Assembly: GCF_003473485.1 (NCBI RefSeq)
Contig: NC_053046.1
Span: 30,395,332-30,459,331, forward strand
Direction: 5' to 3'
DNA length: 64,000 nt
Origin: Medicago truncatula
Lineage: Eukaryota > Streptophyta > Magnoliopsida > Fabales > Fabaceae
Notes under the pieces: model-generated
Database searches by the model: none
The model's input: the letters and a program-made list of their open reading frames with translations, nothing else
Told to the model about the DNA's origin: nothing
Position numbers and translations under genes: made by a program
In this document: one piece after another, positions 9,723 through 20,465 of the stretch
How the letters are laid out: the number at the start of each line of letters is the position of its first letter
How positions within the stretch are numbered: position 1 is the stretch's first letter

Positions 9723-11989
9723 TATCTTTTAGTTTCGAAAAAAATATTCTTATACACCCTTTATCCATTCTATACCAAAAGAAAGATAGACATAAAGATG
9801 GTGATGTGATAGAATAAAAGAGAGATGGAGCAAAAATATGAAGTGTTGAATATGTGTAGAAAAAGAAAGGGTACAAATATAATAGTTGTTCAAGTTCTGC
9901 CACATCCCAAAAAACACTCGTATTATTCTCCATATTCCACACTCATCTACTCTTATATTCCACTAACTCCTTACTTATCTTAACTTTGAATCCTAACTTA
10001 TCAAACATTTCGATGCATGTTATTATTCTTAGCTTCCAAAAATAAAATGTCACTAAAACATGTATAGTATAGTATAGCCCACGTAAAATTAGTAGAACCA
10101 ATATAAATTTAATCATAAAAAATAATCAATTGTTTGTAAATCAATTTTATTTGTGTACATTAGACAAAATGTATGCTATAAAATGCGTGTTAGATATTTT
10201 GTTGCAAACAAAATTTTAGTAATAATGAGATATAAGAAAATACTTATGGCTAGGGGAAAGCTACGAGCAAATATGGGGTAGCTTTGGCTATCCCAAATTT
10301 TTTATTTTATTTAAATAGACAACCATAATTTATATTAGCAACCCCAATAATATATATTTAGATACCTCAAATAAGTTGAATCCCACTCAATTACACTATT
10401 ATATCTTATCTTAAAGGATGTAGTTTGTGATACAATTGCTATAATTTGGATAGACAAATAAAAAAATTACTCGGGTCTTTCTCATCTTACTCTTTGGCCT
10501 TAGTTTGCCTCATAACATTAAGATTTTTGATGTAGCCTAGCTCCTATTCTCTTGTTTTATCTGCTAATCGTAAAGTTGCAGCTTTTTGAGAGGCTTTTAG
10601 TTTTTTTTTTGTTGGGGCCGACCCCTTATTTCCTAAATAAACTACCTCAAATAACTTTATTTGTCATAAGTTAATTAAAATAAAAAAGTAAAAAAAAATA
10701 TATCACTTGTTTGATAGATTTATTTGACTTTATTTTTTTTTATAATTTAGGTCTTTTTAGAAGAGATTTTTGTTAGCAATGAAAGTCTTCAATACAAGAT
10801 AGAAACATAAAATAGAGAATGAGTTTCTTGCAAATTACACACTTGTTTATATTTAAAAGTATATTGTTAGTTACGTTAGGTCAGATCATACTGTTTTCTT
10901 AAATAAAGAAGACTTAGACTTTCTTAGAAGTCTATTTAACTAAAAAAGTCAGGTGATAAAAAAATCTCTTAATCTTATTAGACCGGCCTACTTAAGTAAA
11001 TATGAATAATATTATTTATGACTAATATTATTATGTCATGTTTTGTCCTTTGAATTAAATTATTAATTTGTTAATATTTTTAGTAATTTAAGTTTATTAA
11101 TATACATTAATTTTTCACGTATTTAAATGTATTATTATAAACTAGAAGATATAATTTATATTTAAATTTTCTAAAAATTCATGTTAAATATCAAAAGAGT
11201 TTCATCTCATTAGTATATTAATTTGCGAGTCTATTTAAACAGAAACCACATTATTTATTTAAATATGTTCATAAGAAATTACTAACTTTTAAGCAAACTA
11301 TCAGATCATATAAGACTTTTTTTTTTAAAGATAAGCTTATAAGAAATTAACTTTTGAAAGATCATATAAGACTTTTAAAAAGTCAAATTCAAGCATAAAA
11401 AATAAGTTTATGAAAGGTCATAGATCAAACTTAGACTTAAATTTTTGACAAATCAGATTTAGGCTTTACAAAACCTAACTCGACTTAACTTATATCCACC
11501 GGAGCCAAGACTTGTAGAAGCCTAAGAGGAATTCTTGGGATTAAAAGGGAAAATATGTCAACTAAAAAATCACTACACCTCCCTCTCTATTACTATCTCA
11601 CTCCCACTCACAAGACACACACCTACAAGGCTATAACACGCCACACACTCAGATTTTGTGCGAAGAGGCTTGACCATTGTTTTGGTTTTCGAAATCAACA
11701 TCGTTATCATAATTTTCTCACTTAAGTTTGGTGAGTCTTCTCATATATTTTTCTACTTTTGAAGACGTCTAAGATTAAGACTATATGTTTGCTTGCATGT
11801 GCTTGTTGTTGCGTTGATATGCATGTGTAGCGTACACATGATTGTGCATTTAAGCTCAATGTGGGTTTATGTTGATTTCTCAAGTGTTACAATTTCTGAC
11901 TCTCTTTGTAAATTTGGATACCAGACAAAGAAATAAGATTTGCATGCATTTTCATCAAACATTGAAAAGTTCCTTGTATTATATATGAG
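9723..11989. other. Repeat-rich spacer inside the split duplication
   Basis: No gene seen. 10250-10640 carries fragments with GGCTATCCCAAATTTTTT and GGGGCCGACCCC motifs, like those near 7441 and 24210. 10860-11480 is a degenerate repeat with internal direct copies of ATAAGAAATTAACTTTTGAA and AGATCATATAAGACTTTT. 11560-11985 is less AT-rich, with CA-rich leader-like sequence, but shows no reading frame. The whole interval interrupts the A-B order present at 3.4-5.5 kb. Confidence 0.5.
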
Positions 11990-12337
11990 GAATCATAGGT
12001 CACTTCTTTATAGGATTATCCTAACCAACTTTTTGAAACCTCGAATCCCATTTCCTGACATGATTCTCTTGTCATAGGTTTCTATATAGATTTCTTTGAT
12101 AAAGATATTCAGATAGATTTCTTTATTTGTACATTTTCATTTTTCTCATGAAATAGTAAAGGCAAAGAATTGCTTCTAAGTTAGGCTATCCACAATAAAA
12201 GAAATACTAAACCCATAAAGTTCATTTTGCGGCTAAGAATTTCATCAAAGCAAAGTAACGTTTTGGTTTTTTAATACCAAAGAAACTCATAATTCATCAT
12301 AAGACAAAACTACTCTATATTACAAATATGAGAAACA

Positions 12338-12346
12338 TTATATATG
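12338..12346 (+). promoter_or_regulatory. TATA-like element of the thaumatin gene
   Basis: ATTATATATGC lies about 95 bp before the ATG. The same element is present before the broken copy (about 5018-5026). The upstream 450 bp is shared by both copies. Confidence 0.4.
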
Positions 12347-12436
12347 CATTATTTCTACATCACATATTATCAATTCTTTCTATTTCTTTCCCAAAGGACA
12401 CAACCATAAAATAACAAACAACTATAATCATTCATA

Positions 12437-13757
12437 ATGCCAAGAGTTGTACCTTGGAAACTCTTAAGTTTCATTTTTTTTGTTTTTACTTTGTTATCTT
12501 TTTCTTTCTCTACCATATTCACCATAACAAACAATTGCCCTTATACTATATGGCCAGGCACACTCGCCGGTGCAGGCACGTCAGCGCTTCCATCAACTGG
12601 ATTTCAGCTTGACTCAGGTCAAGCTGCGAAACTAACAAGTGTTCCAGGGTGGTCGGGTCGGATATGGGCGAGGACTGGTTGCACATTTGATGCATCCGGA
12701 ATTGGCAAATGCCAAACGGGTGATTGTGGTGGAAGACTTGAATGTGATGGGAATGGTGCAGCTCCACCTACTTCACTTTTCGAGATTACAATTGGACAAG
12801 GTGATCAACAAGATTACTATGATGTTAGTATGGTTGATGGATACAATCTCCCAATGCTTGTTCTACCAAGAGGTGTATATGGTAAAAGTGCATGTAATGC
12901 CACAGGTTGTGTGACTGATATTAACAGAGGTATGAGCCCTAATGATGCTGTTACCTGTATCATATATGATGTAATTGCCAAGTGTACTATTTTGATTAAA
13001 AAATTGTAATTTTAAAGGTTGTCCTAAAGAACTTCAAGTAGTTGGTGGTGATGGATTTCAAGGTAGTGTAATTGGTTGCAAGAGTGCATGTGAAGCATTT
13101 GGATCAGATCAATACTGTTGCAGTGGACAATATGCTAATCCAACAACATGCCAACCTTCTTTCTATTCCACAATTTTCAAGAAAGCTTGTCCAAGAGCTT
13201 ATAGCTATGCATTTGATGATGGAACCAGCACTTTCACTTGCAAGGCTTATGAATATGACATTGTGTTCTGTCCTACCAGCAACAAGTAAATTGCTTTCTC
13301 CCTCAAATATTATTATGACTTGCAAAGAAAACATATAAAACACACACTTCTGAGATTAGATGTGTCCTCAGGTCGGACAAATATCGATGTCCGATGAACG
13401 TACAAAACATACGATGTGTGTTGAATAACTCAGACAAGTGTCCCAATAAACACTTTTTTTTTACTTCAATACATCGTGGACACTCTTCCGACACGCATAT
13501 TCATATACGATAATAATGAACATTTGTGTATACTTATTTTTTTTCTAACTCTCAACCGAACATTTTACAACAGGATTAACAAACCAAATGATGCATTTCC
13601 TCCACCACCACCACCACCACTATCAATTGGATTCCCTTATGAGAAGGTTCAGCAAGACAGTTCTTCTTCAAGTATTATCTTGCCCTTTCAAGTGACAATT
13701 TTTCTCTTAGTTGCCACAATCTCTATGTTAGTACCAAAGACATGGGCACTGATATGA
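12437..13757 (+). CDS. Thaumatin-like protein with GPI-anchor-type C-terminus (PR-5 family)
   Basis: Exons 12437-12929, 13018-13285 and 13574-13757 join in frame to give 314 residues. Residues 1 to about 26 are a hydrophobic signal peptide. The thaumatin domain follows, with the family signature [16 protein letters not shown], all 16 expected cysteines, and the acidic-cleft region [23 protein letters not shown]. Exon 2 ends the domain (YDIVFCPTS). Exon 3 adds KINKPNDAF, a run of seven prolines, a Ser-rich linker and a hydrophobic tail ([18 protein letters not shown]), as expected for GPI anchoring. If intron 2 is retained, a stop comes at 13287-13289 and gives a soluble form without the anchor. 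The family acts in the apoplast or cell wall, often in defence with beta-glucan binding. A role for this member is not known. A broken duplicate lies at 5117. Confidence 0.9.
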
Positions 13758-15169
13758 AGTAATGCCAGCAAAGAATCACAAATTTTTCTTGTAAAGTTAG
13801 AGAGAAATAACATGGTAATGAGAAGCACTGATCATGAGAGCAGATCAAGAACCAATGACTTGTAAATACTCCAATAAAAAAACTTTGGAATAAATTAACA
13901 AAATAGAAAGTTATTTGCAGTGTAATCAGGCCTGTAAAGAAAGTGAAATTAAAGTGCTTGAGTTAAATGTTATACAGTCATATTTAAGATTTAAGTATAA
14001 CCTTTCAAGGCATAAAGAAAACTTTGGCATTTAAAGCATAATGATTAGAGATGCTTTCCATTTAAAATTATTAACAATAAATTCATTATATTAATATGTA
14101 GTCCATCAAATGCATAAATAAGCATATCCATCAAAAATGCATTTGCTATTGATATAGTAGAAAGAATATAAATCGTATAGGTGAGGTAAAGATATGTAAC
14201 TATGCCTACTTGTTATTGTTATGATCACGAGTACTTTTTGTAAACTGTGATCATCATATACGGGCTTAGTTTATAAAAGTCAACTTCTACGTTTTTGTGT
14301 TGGAAATGCTTTTCGAACCCCCCCGTATAGATCATATATTCTAAGTTCTAACCATACAAAATTTGTTTATACATGGTCATGGAAAAACAAGTCATTAGAT
14401 TTAGATTGAAACTCTCCATTATTTATCTATATCTTGTTACAAATCATTTCTTCGACTTCTCCAAAACATTTTTTCTCGATTTGTTCAAGTTTATCAGAAG
14501 TATGGAAGTAATTTAATAGGTGAAGAGAAAATATTGTTTCAAAATGCCCATCTTTTATAAAGTTTTTCATGCCACACTACATGTGCATTCTTACTCCAAG
14601 CTAAACATTAAAAAAAAAACAACGACAACATTGTCATTAGAGCTCATACTTACATCTGATGGAGGACAAGTGAGGTCAGATATGTAGGAGGTGGTGACTC
14701 CAGGGTCGGAGCCACTCACAATAACAACATTGTGAGGGCTCTTACTTGCACAACATTTTTGGAACGCAGCGCCATATCTATACTACTACTATATGGTAAT
14801 TTTGCGAAGTTGATACTTTAATTGGTTTGTTTAGTAGCAATGCAACATGAAAAAACATCTCACCTCTTTCATATTTTGGATCATAATATTTCATAATTGT
14901 GATTTTATTTTATTTCAACGATCAATATAACATGATAATGTAAATTTTTTTTTTTTTTTGTCTCTTTTTCTTTCTTTAATTTTCTTTCAAGTTGCATTGT
15001 AAGTATCATGGCCAAACGGACTAAAAAATGATTGTTATTCATATGGATGTTACAACTTTAAAGTACTTTCCTTTAAAAAAAAAACTTTAAAGTACTTTTA
15101 TATCAAAATTTGGATGGGATACATATACATAATACATGCATCTAGTTAACTAAGTTCAATATCGTGTAT
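13758..15169. other. Spacer after the thaumatin gene
   Basis: Probably 3' UTR for the first 150 bases, then AT-rich spacer. A GC-richer patch at 14640-14790 (GGTGACTCCAGGGTCGG, then AACAACATTGTGAGGGCTC) looks like an old retroelement scrap but is too short to classify. 15047-15165 has a partner at 16424-16520 (ACAACTTTAAAGTACT, then ATCTAGTTAACT and GAGTTCAATAT), a local duplication on either side of the LTR and LINE. Confidence 0.5.
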
Positions 15170-15415
15170 TGTTAAGATCTTAATATGGTTAGAGTTAGTT
15201 TCTATTTGTTGGTAAGTTAGTATTAGTTAGAGTTAGTTAACTCTATTAGTTGGTTAATTAAGTTCTATAAATAGAACTAATATGTACACTATTCTTTATC
15301 TTTTCCAATATGAAACACAATAATTATTCCTTTGTATCAACTTATCAAACCTATTTCTCCTATAAAATTCATCTCCACATATCTTCTATCTCCATATTCA
15401 TAAGATCTCTAAACA
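15170..15415 (+). mobile_element. Probable solo LTR, about 246 bp
   Basis: Starts TGTTAAGATC and ends AAACA, with a TATA box at 15264-15273 (CTATAAATAG) and a downstream leader-like stretch. The 5-bp flanks TGTAT and AGTAT agree at four of five positions. No internal retroelement coding region adjoins it. Confidence 0.5.
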
Positions 15416-15428
15416 AGTATTCCAAGTT

Positions 15429-16260
15429 CGTGGGAGGAGGCTTTGCTAGAGGAGTGTAGGGCTCTACTATTTGATATCTCTTTGGTTCCTAATGTTTCAG
15501 ATATATGGGAGTGGCTACTTGATCCTGCTGTGGGGTACTCCGTGAAAGGTGCCTACGATTTGTTATCTGTCGGTGATGTTTCTCAGATGGGCATACCTTT
15601 TGAGATGGTTTGCCATAACAAAGTTCATGTGAAGGTGTCAGTTTTTGCTTGGAGGCTTGTTCGGGATCGACTACCTACGAAAGCTAACCTGACTATTCAG
15701 GATGTTATTCATGAGGATGATATCTTTTGCGTTTCAGGATGTGGTCACGTGGAGACGGCCGATCATTTATTTTTATCATGTTCTACGTTTGCATCTTTGT
15801 GGCAACTGGTGCATGACTGGATTGGTTGTCTTGGGGTGGACTCTAATATTCTTGCAGATCACTTGGTGCAGTTTACTCTTTTGACAGGTGTTGGAAAAGC
15901 TAAAAGTTCTTCATGCGACTTATTTGGCTTTTGTGTTCTTGGGTTATATGGAATGAACGTAATAACCGCTTGTTCAATAATACTGTTACTTCTATTCCAC
16001 GCTTGTTAGATAAGGTCAAATTGTTATCTTTAGGGTGGTTGAAAGTTAAAAAGGTTGTGTTTGTTTATGGTACGCAGAGGTGGTGGTCAAGCCCGTTAGA
16101 ATGTCTGGGCATTGGCTAACTTGTATTTTCTCTGTTTTAGTTTTTTTCTAACATCTTATAATTTTTTATTGGTCTCCTAGGCACACCTTGTGCTTGAGAA
16201 CCGCTGATGGTTGTGGTATAATATAATTCTATTTTGATTTCTTAAAAAAAAAAAAAAAAT
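15429..16260 (+). mobile_element. 5'-truncated LINE with target-site duplication
   Basis: A single non-LTR retrotransposon insertion. It is bounded by a perfect 12-bp target-site duplication, GTATTCCAAGTT (15417-15428 and 16261-16272), and ends in about 16 A. The frame at 15443-15900 reads the reverse-transcriptase zinc-binding domain seen at the C-terminus of plant LINE polyproteins: GYSVKGAYDLL, then VFAWRLVRDRLPTKANL and the Cys/His cluster CGHVETADHLFLSC. A frameshift near 15890-15910 moves to the next frame (WVIWNERNNRLFNN) up to the stop at 16117-16119. Most of the polyprotein, including the reverse transcriptase core, is missing through 5' truncation. It is non-autonomous. Confidence 0.9.
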
Positions 16261-16272
16261 GTATTCCAAGTT

Positions 16273-16911
16273 TTCCCCTTAAAAAAAATGTTTTCCAAGT
16301 TCTCACATTCTAATATTATCTCTTAAAACAAAATGAAGTTTTGTCTCTCTTAAACCGATGTACAAATTTTTATGTACTATAAAAACTTGGTGATGTAAAA
16401 GAAAGTACATAATCAACATATATACAACTTTAAAGTACTCTATTTTTTTTTTCTTAAACAAAATACTTCATTATGTTAAATTTGGATGTACACACATCTA
16501 GTTAACTGAGTTCAATATTTGTGTCGAAACAATAATCTAGTTAAACAATGGTTAGAAGTAGTACATTTTTAGTAAACGAATTTTGATTAAAATAAGAAAC
16601 TAAAAGAGATTTGTAGTATTTGGATGATATAAAAAGAAACTTAAAAAAGAATAAAAATTACTGTTTGGTTTAATGAGGGATGATGACTACAAAAATAAGG
16701 TTGGTTGTTTGACAATGTAAAATTTAGAGCTTATAAACTCATATGATAGAAAAAGATTTGTTTGGTAACATTTTTATCTTACAAACATATAACTTATTTT
16801 GATTAGTTTATAGTTTATTTTAACTAACATATAACTTATTGTTTTTATCTCAATTTTACCCGTTCCATATCTTACTTGAAAAAATTTGAGTATTTGTTAA
16901 ACATATACTTT
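16273..16911. other. AT-rich spacer
   Basis: No gene. It contains the second copy of the local duplication at 16424-16520 (see 13758-15169). Confidence 0.5.
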
Positions 16912-17580
16912 TTAGGGTTAAATATGTTTTTTGTCCTTATAAATATGTCAATTTTTTGCTTTAGTTCTTCCAAAATATTTCTTCAACTTTTAATCTTCTA
17001 AAAATTTCTCATCTTCACTTTTAGTCCCTCATTTAAAGTAAACTCATATATAGAATTTATATTTTGAATAAAATTTTGCTGAAAATTTTGTCAGGGTGAC
17101 TAACCATGTACTTTCTCCTTAAAAAAAAAAAACCACGTACTTTCTAAAAATTTATAATATTATAAGAATCTTTTTCAAAAAAATAGAATTTTTTAACAAA
17201 ACATGAATCAAATATGAATTTTTAGATTTTTGATGGTTAAAAATTCATATTTAATTTATATTTTTTTTTTAAATTATATTTTTTTTTGAGTGATTTTTAT
17301 AATATTCTACACATTTATGTACAATTTTAATTTTTTTTTTTGTCAGGTAGCCTAGTGGCTAGAATTCACCTTATAAGGTGAATAAGTGGGGTGTCCGGGG
17401 TTCGAACTCCGGCCCTTGCATATAATAATGCATTGTCCTACCAACTGAGCTATGCTCACAAGACTTCTGCACAATTTCATAAGGACTAAAAGTAGCAATT
17501 GAAAATCTTATAAGGACTAAAAGTTGAAGGAAAAATTTAGAGGGACTAAAATGAAAAGGTGGTATATATACTATTAACAA
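16912..17580. mobile_element. Inverted-arm non-autonomous DNA element hosting a SINE
   Basis: The left part (about 16912-17040) reads AGGGTTAAATATGTTTTTTG, then TTCAACTTTTAATC and TTTTAGTCCCTC. The right part (about 17480-17580) reads the reverse complement of the same phrases (GGACTAAAAGTTGAAGG, AGGGACTAAAATGAAAAGG). Such GGTTAAATATGTTTTT-ended elements are frequent in legumes. The right tip is incomplete. A SINE is inserted inside. Confidence 0.5.
17328..17467 (-). mobile_element. tRNA-derived SINE, copy 1
   Basis: On the minus strand it begins with a tRNA-like head: A box TAGCTCAGTTGG and B box AGTTCGAACC. It continues through an internal palindrome CACCTTATAAGGTG to a tail CTACCTGACA plus an A run (the T run at 17331-17341). 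Imperfect 10-bp target duplications flank it: TGTACAATTT (17318-17327) and TGCACAATTT (17468-17477). The same 140-bp element is at 27055-27194. It is not a functional tRNA gene: the tRNA-like part lacks a full cloverleaf and an acceptor pair. Confidence 0.85.
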
Positions 17581-17884
17581 ACTCATAATCACCTAAGCCT
17601 CACAAATGACTTCTCATCATATGGTTCAATTGGTCATGTTAGAGACCACTTATAGTCAATTAGTGCAAACATTTGCGCATGTGTGTGCGCGCACACACGC
17701 ACGCATATAGATTGACGAGATCAAAAATCTTGGATCTCACGTTACTTTTTACCATTTCTTACCGGTCTTTTCCTCTTTAGTGCAATAGTTAGCTTTTCAT
17801 GTTCAAGGGAGAGGAATTGTTCCCTAGTTTCTTACTGAGCTATTCATGTTTACATTCATTCATGTACCAACAATATAAGAAAGG

Positions 17885-19500
17885 TTTAAATATGAAAATC
17901 GTCCATGTAATTTGGTCCAGTTTTGATTTTTGTTCCTGTAAAAAAAAATTAAATTACATCATTATAAAAAAAATTGTTTGAAAAAGGTCTCTGACCCCAC
18001 TATTTAGCTGATTTGGTATGGTTTTGGTCACGTGACAGTCGCTGACGTGGCATGCCACCTAATATAAAAAATTTTAAAAAAATGAAAATTCTGAAAAATT
18101 CTTTTTAAAATAAAAAAAATTTAAAAATTCTGAAAATAAATTTTAAAATATTAAAATAATTTTCTGATTTATTTTTTTGAATATTATATATTCTGAAATT
18201 TCTGGATTTTTTTTTAAATTAAAATTTTCTTAAAAGAACAAGAAATTAGATTTTTTTTTAAATTATAATTTATTGTTGAAAATTTTAAATTTATAACTTT
18301 TGAAAATATAATTAGCATTATTTTCGAAAAAGTTTTAATATATAAAAAAATCAAATCTGGTAAAATGAAAAAATCTGGAAATATTTAAAAAATTTGTGGA
18401 AAAGATTAATATATATTGAAATTTTCGATTTTTTTTCCATAATATCATATTTAAAAAATTAAAAAGATTAATATTTTAAAAAAAAACAAAATTTCCGAAA
18501 AAATATTAATCATATTTAAAAAAAAACTATGGAAAATATTTTAATTTTAATTTTTGAAAAAAAATATGAATTTTTTCCATTTTTCCAGAATTTTTTAATT
18601 TTGAAAAACTAATATTTTCTAGATTTTTTTTTATTTTTACCAAAATTTTTTAATCATTTTTAATTTTTTTAAGAACTTTTTTATTATTATTTAAAAAAAT
18701 TCACAAATGTCACGTGTATCTAATAAAAAAAAATAAAAAAATATACAATCAAACTCCAATATTTGTTTTCTCTTCTCTCCTTCTCAAACCCTAGTCGTCG
18801 ACCCTTTCTTCTTCTTCTTGTCCTAGGGGTGATTTAGGGTCAATTTTGACCCAAAGATCACCCCTCCGATTTGTTTTTCCTTCTACCTTAATTGAATAAG
18901 TGATTTCACATATTTTCTGTTTTCTTTAGTTTGTTTTTGTGATTTCGTCGTCTTTGAACGACTCTGTTTGTTTTGATTTCCCATCTTTGTGCGGTGTATT
19001 TTTTATTTCCCGTCTTAGTGCGGTGTTTATTTGATTCAGGTTGAAAAATTAGCTTTGAACAAGAGCAGATCCGATCAATGACAATGATTTTGGCGTCGTC
19101 AACGTTGCAGATCAAGAGACATGAGGATTCCGGAGACTTGAATATAGTCATATTTGTAGGCATATGTACCTTGCCGTTTTATGCTATTAACATGTATGAT
19201 GTGAGTTTGTTCACAAATTCATCCCTTTTGTTTTTAGCGAATTTGGATTTGTATTGTACCGATGTATTCTATCAATTTGAATGAGTGAATATCGAAAAAA
19301 AAATTATACAATCAACGCGTCACGTCATCAGAAAAAAAAGTGACACAACAGATCACACCAGCAAAAACACACAGTCAACATACCTAGAGGGTATTCTAAA
19401 ACAAAACAAAAATTTACAAAGATGAAATCTGACAAATTTTTTTTTACAGAGGGTAAAATTAAAAGTGATCTATATTATAAAGTAAAGGCAATTAACCTTA
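17885..19500. mobile_element. Large inverted-arm DNA element with a retroposon inserted
   Basis: The left arm (about 17885-18060) has TTTTTGTTCCTGTAAAAAAA, GGTCTCTGACCCC and GCTGACGTGGC. The right arm (about 19310-19500) carries reverse complements, such as TTTTTTTACAGAGGGTAAAA, and a diverged GACGTGAC block (GCGTCACGTC). The core at 18060-18710 is almost pure A/T low-complexity sequence. The layout suits a Mutator-type non-autonomous element. A 552-bp retroposon sits near its right arm. Confidence 0.45.
18753..19304 (+). mobile_element. A-tailed retroposon, 552 bp, with 11-bp target duplication
   Basis: Flanked by perfect 11-bp direct repeats TATACAATCAA (18742-18752 and 19305-19315). It ends ATATCG plus an A run, so it was inserted by a poly(A)-primed mechanism. 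It starts with a leader-like CTCTCCTTCTCAAACCCTAG and is GC-richer than its host. It has no long frame with a known domain; the frame at 19078-19284 is not recognisable. It could be a non-autonomous LINE relative or a retroposed transcript. Confidence 0.75.
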
Positions 19501-19899
19501 AAAGTAATATTTTATCCAACACATATAGAAATGAATCTGAGATTCAAATTCCACATCAGATGGTACATAATCCAATCAATTCATCACACAACTACAATTC
19601 ATTCTACTTTTTATATTAAAAAAACAGAAAGATAAAATTGAAAAACACCAATCATAGAGCTTTTTTCATCAATTTGGCAGAGAGAATAGGAACAGAACAA
19701 ATTGAACATTTGTCAATGAAAACCCTTCCTTAACAACTGTTCCTGCAAATTCTCAACATTTAAATCAATCCATCATAATCCATATAAACCTTTAATTACC
19801 CACTAACATTTCTCAATTAAAATACTAGTATAGTTCTACTTGTATATTATTAAATCAAATCAAACTATATCATTTCATCATCAATAATGTTTAATTTCG
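19501..19899. other. Spacer upstream of ATG13
   Basis: No gene. AT-rich promoter-proximal sequence with no clear element beyond AT-rich boxes. Confidence 0.5.
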
Positions 19900-20249
19900 A
19901 GTTGAAAAAGTGAGAACGCTACGGCACTGTTTTGTTTCTACGCAACCTTCAATCACGTAAGTTCTTTCTTTCTATCACGTAAGTTCTTCATTTCCAATCC
20001 TTCTACTCATTCATTGTTACCACCCATGTCATCAAAATTCGTTCTTTAACATCGGATCCTCATGATGGTCATAAAAAAAATTGATTTTTTTTTATTTTTT
20101 ATTATTTGGAAACCCCTTTTGATCTATGTGCTAAAAATTGAATTTTTTTAATGGGTTTGTTTAAATCTGCATTGTAGTTTGAATTTGATAAAGATTGCTA
20201 TTTAAATATGTTTAATGATTGTTTTTTTTTATTTTTTTTTATTTATCAG
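19900..20249 (+). other. 5' UTR intron region of ATG13
   Basis: A leader exon ends at ATCACG|GTAAGT-like donors, followed by a T-rich intron to the acceptor TTATCAG ending at 20249. The donor context ATCACGTAAGTTCTT occurs twice, 22 bp apart (GT at 19957 and at 19979), so there are two equivalent donor choices. Confidence 0.45.
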
Positions 20250-20465
20250 AGTGATTCTTGCTTCTGGTTATGCTTGATGATGGTTTGCTGGATTCATATT
20301 GAGTGGTGAAATGGTGATTGATTATTGAGATGTTAGTTACTTTTAGCTGTATATAATATAATCTGTGTTTTTTGGAATTTGGTATTTGATTGATATGTAC
20401 TGGTTTGAAAAGTAGTGTTTTTTGTCTGTGGAAGAGATTGCTTGATTAATTAGGAATTAGTTAGG

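Noticed and set aside
13476..13757. Separate small proline-rich gene
   Set aside because: It is exon 3 of the thaumatin-like gene preceded by intron sequence; the phase joins exactly at AA|G.
17328..17467. tRNA gene on the minus strand
   Set aside because: A and B boxes are present, but there is no full cloverleaf or paired acceptor stem. A 140-bp body, A tail and target duplications mark a SINE. The same holds for 27055-27194 and 40660-40801.
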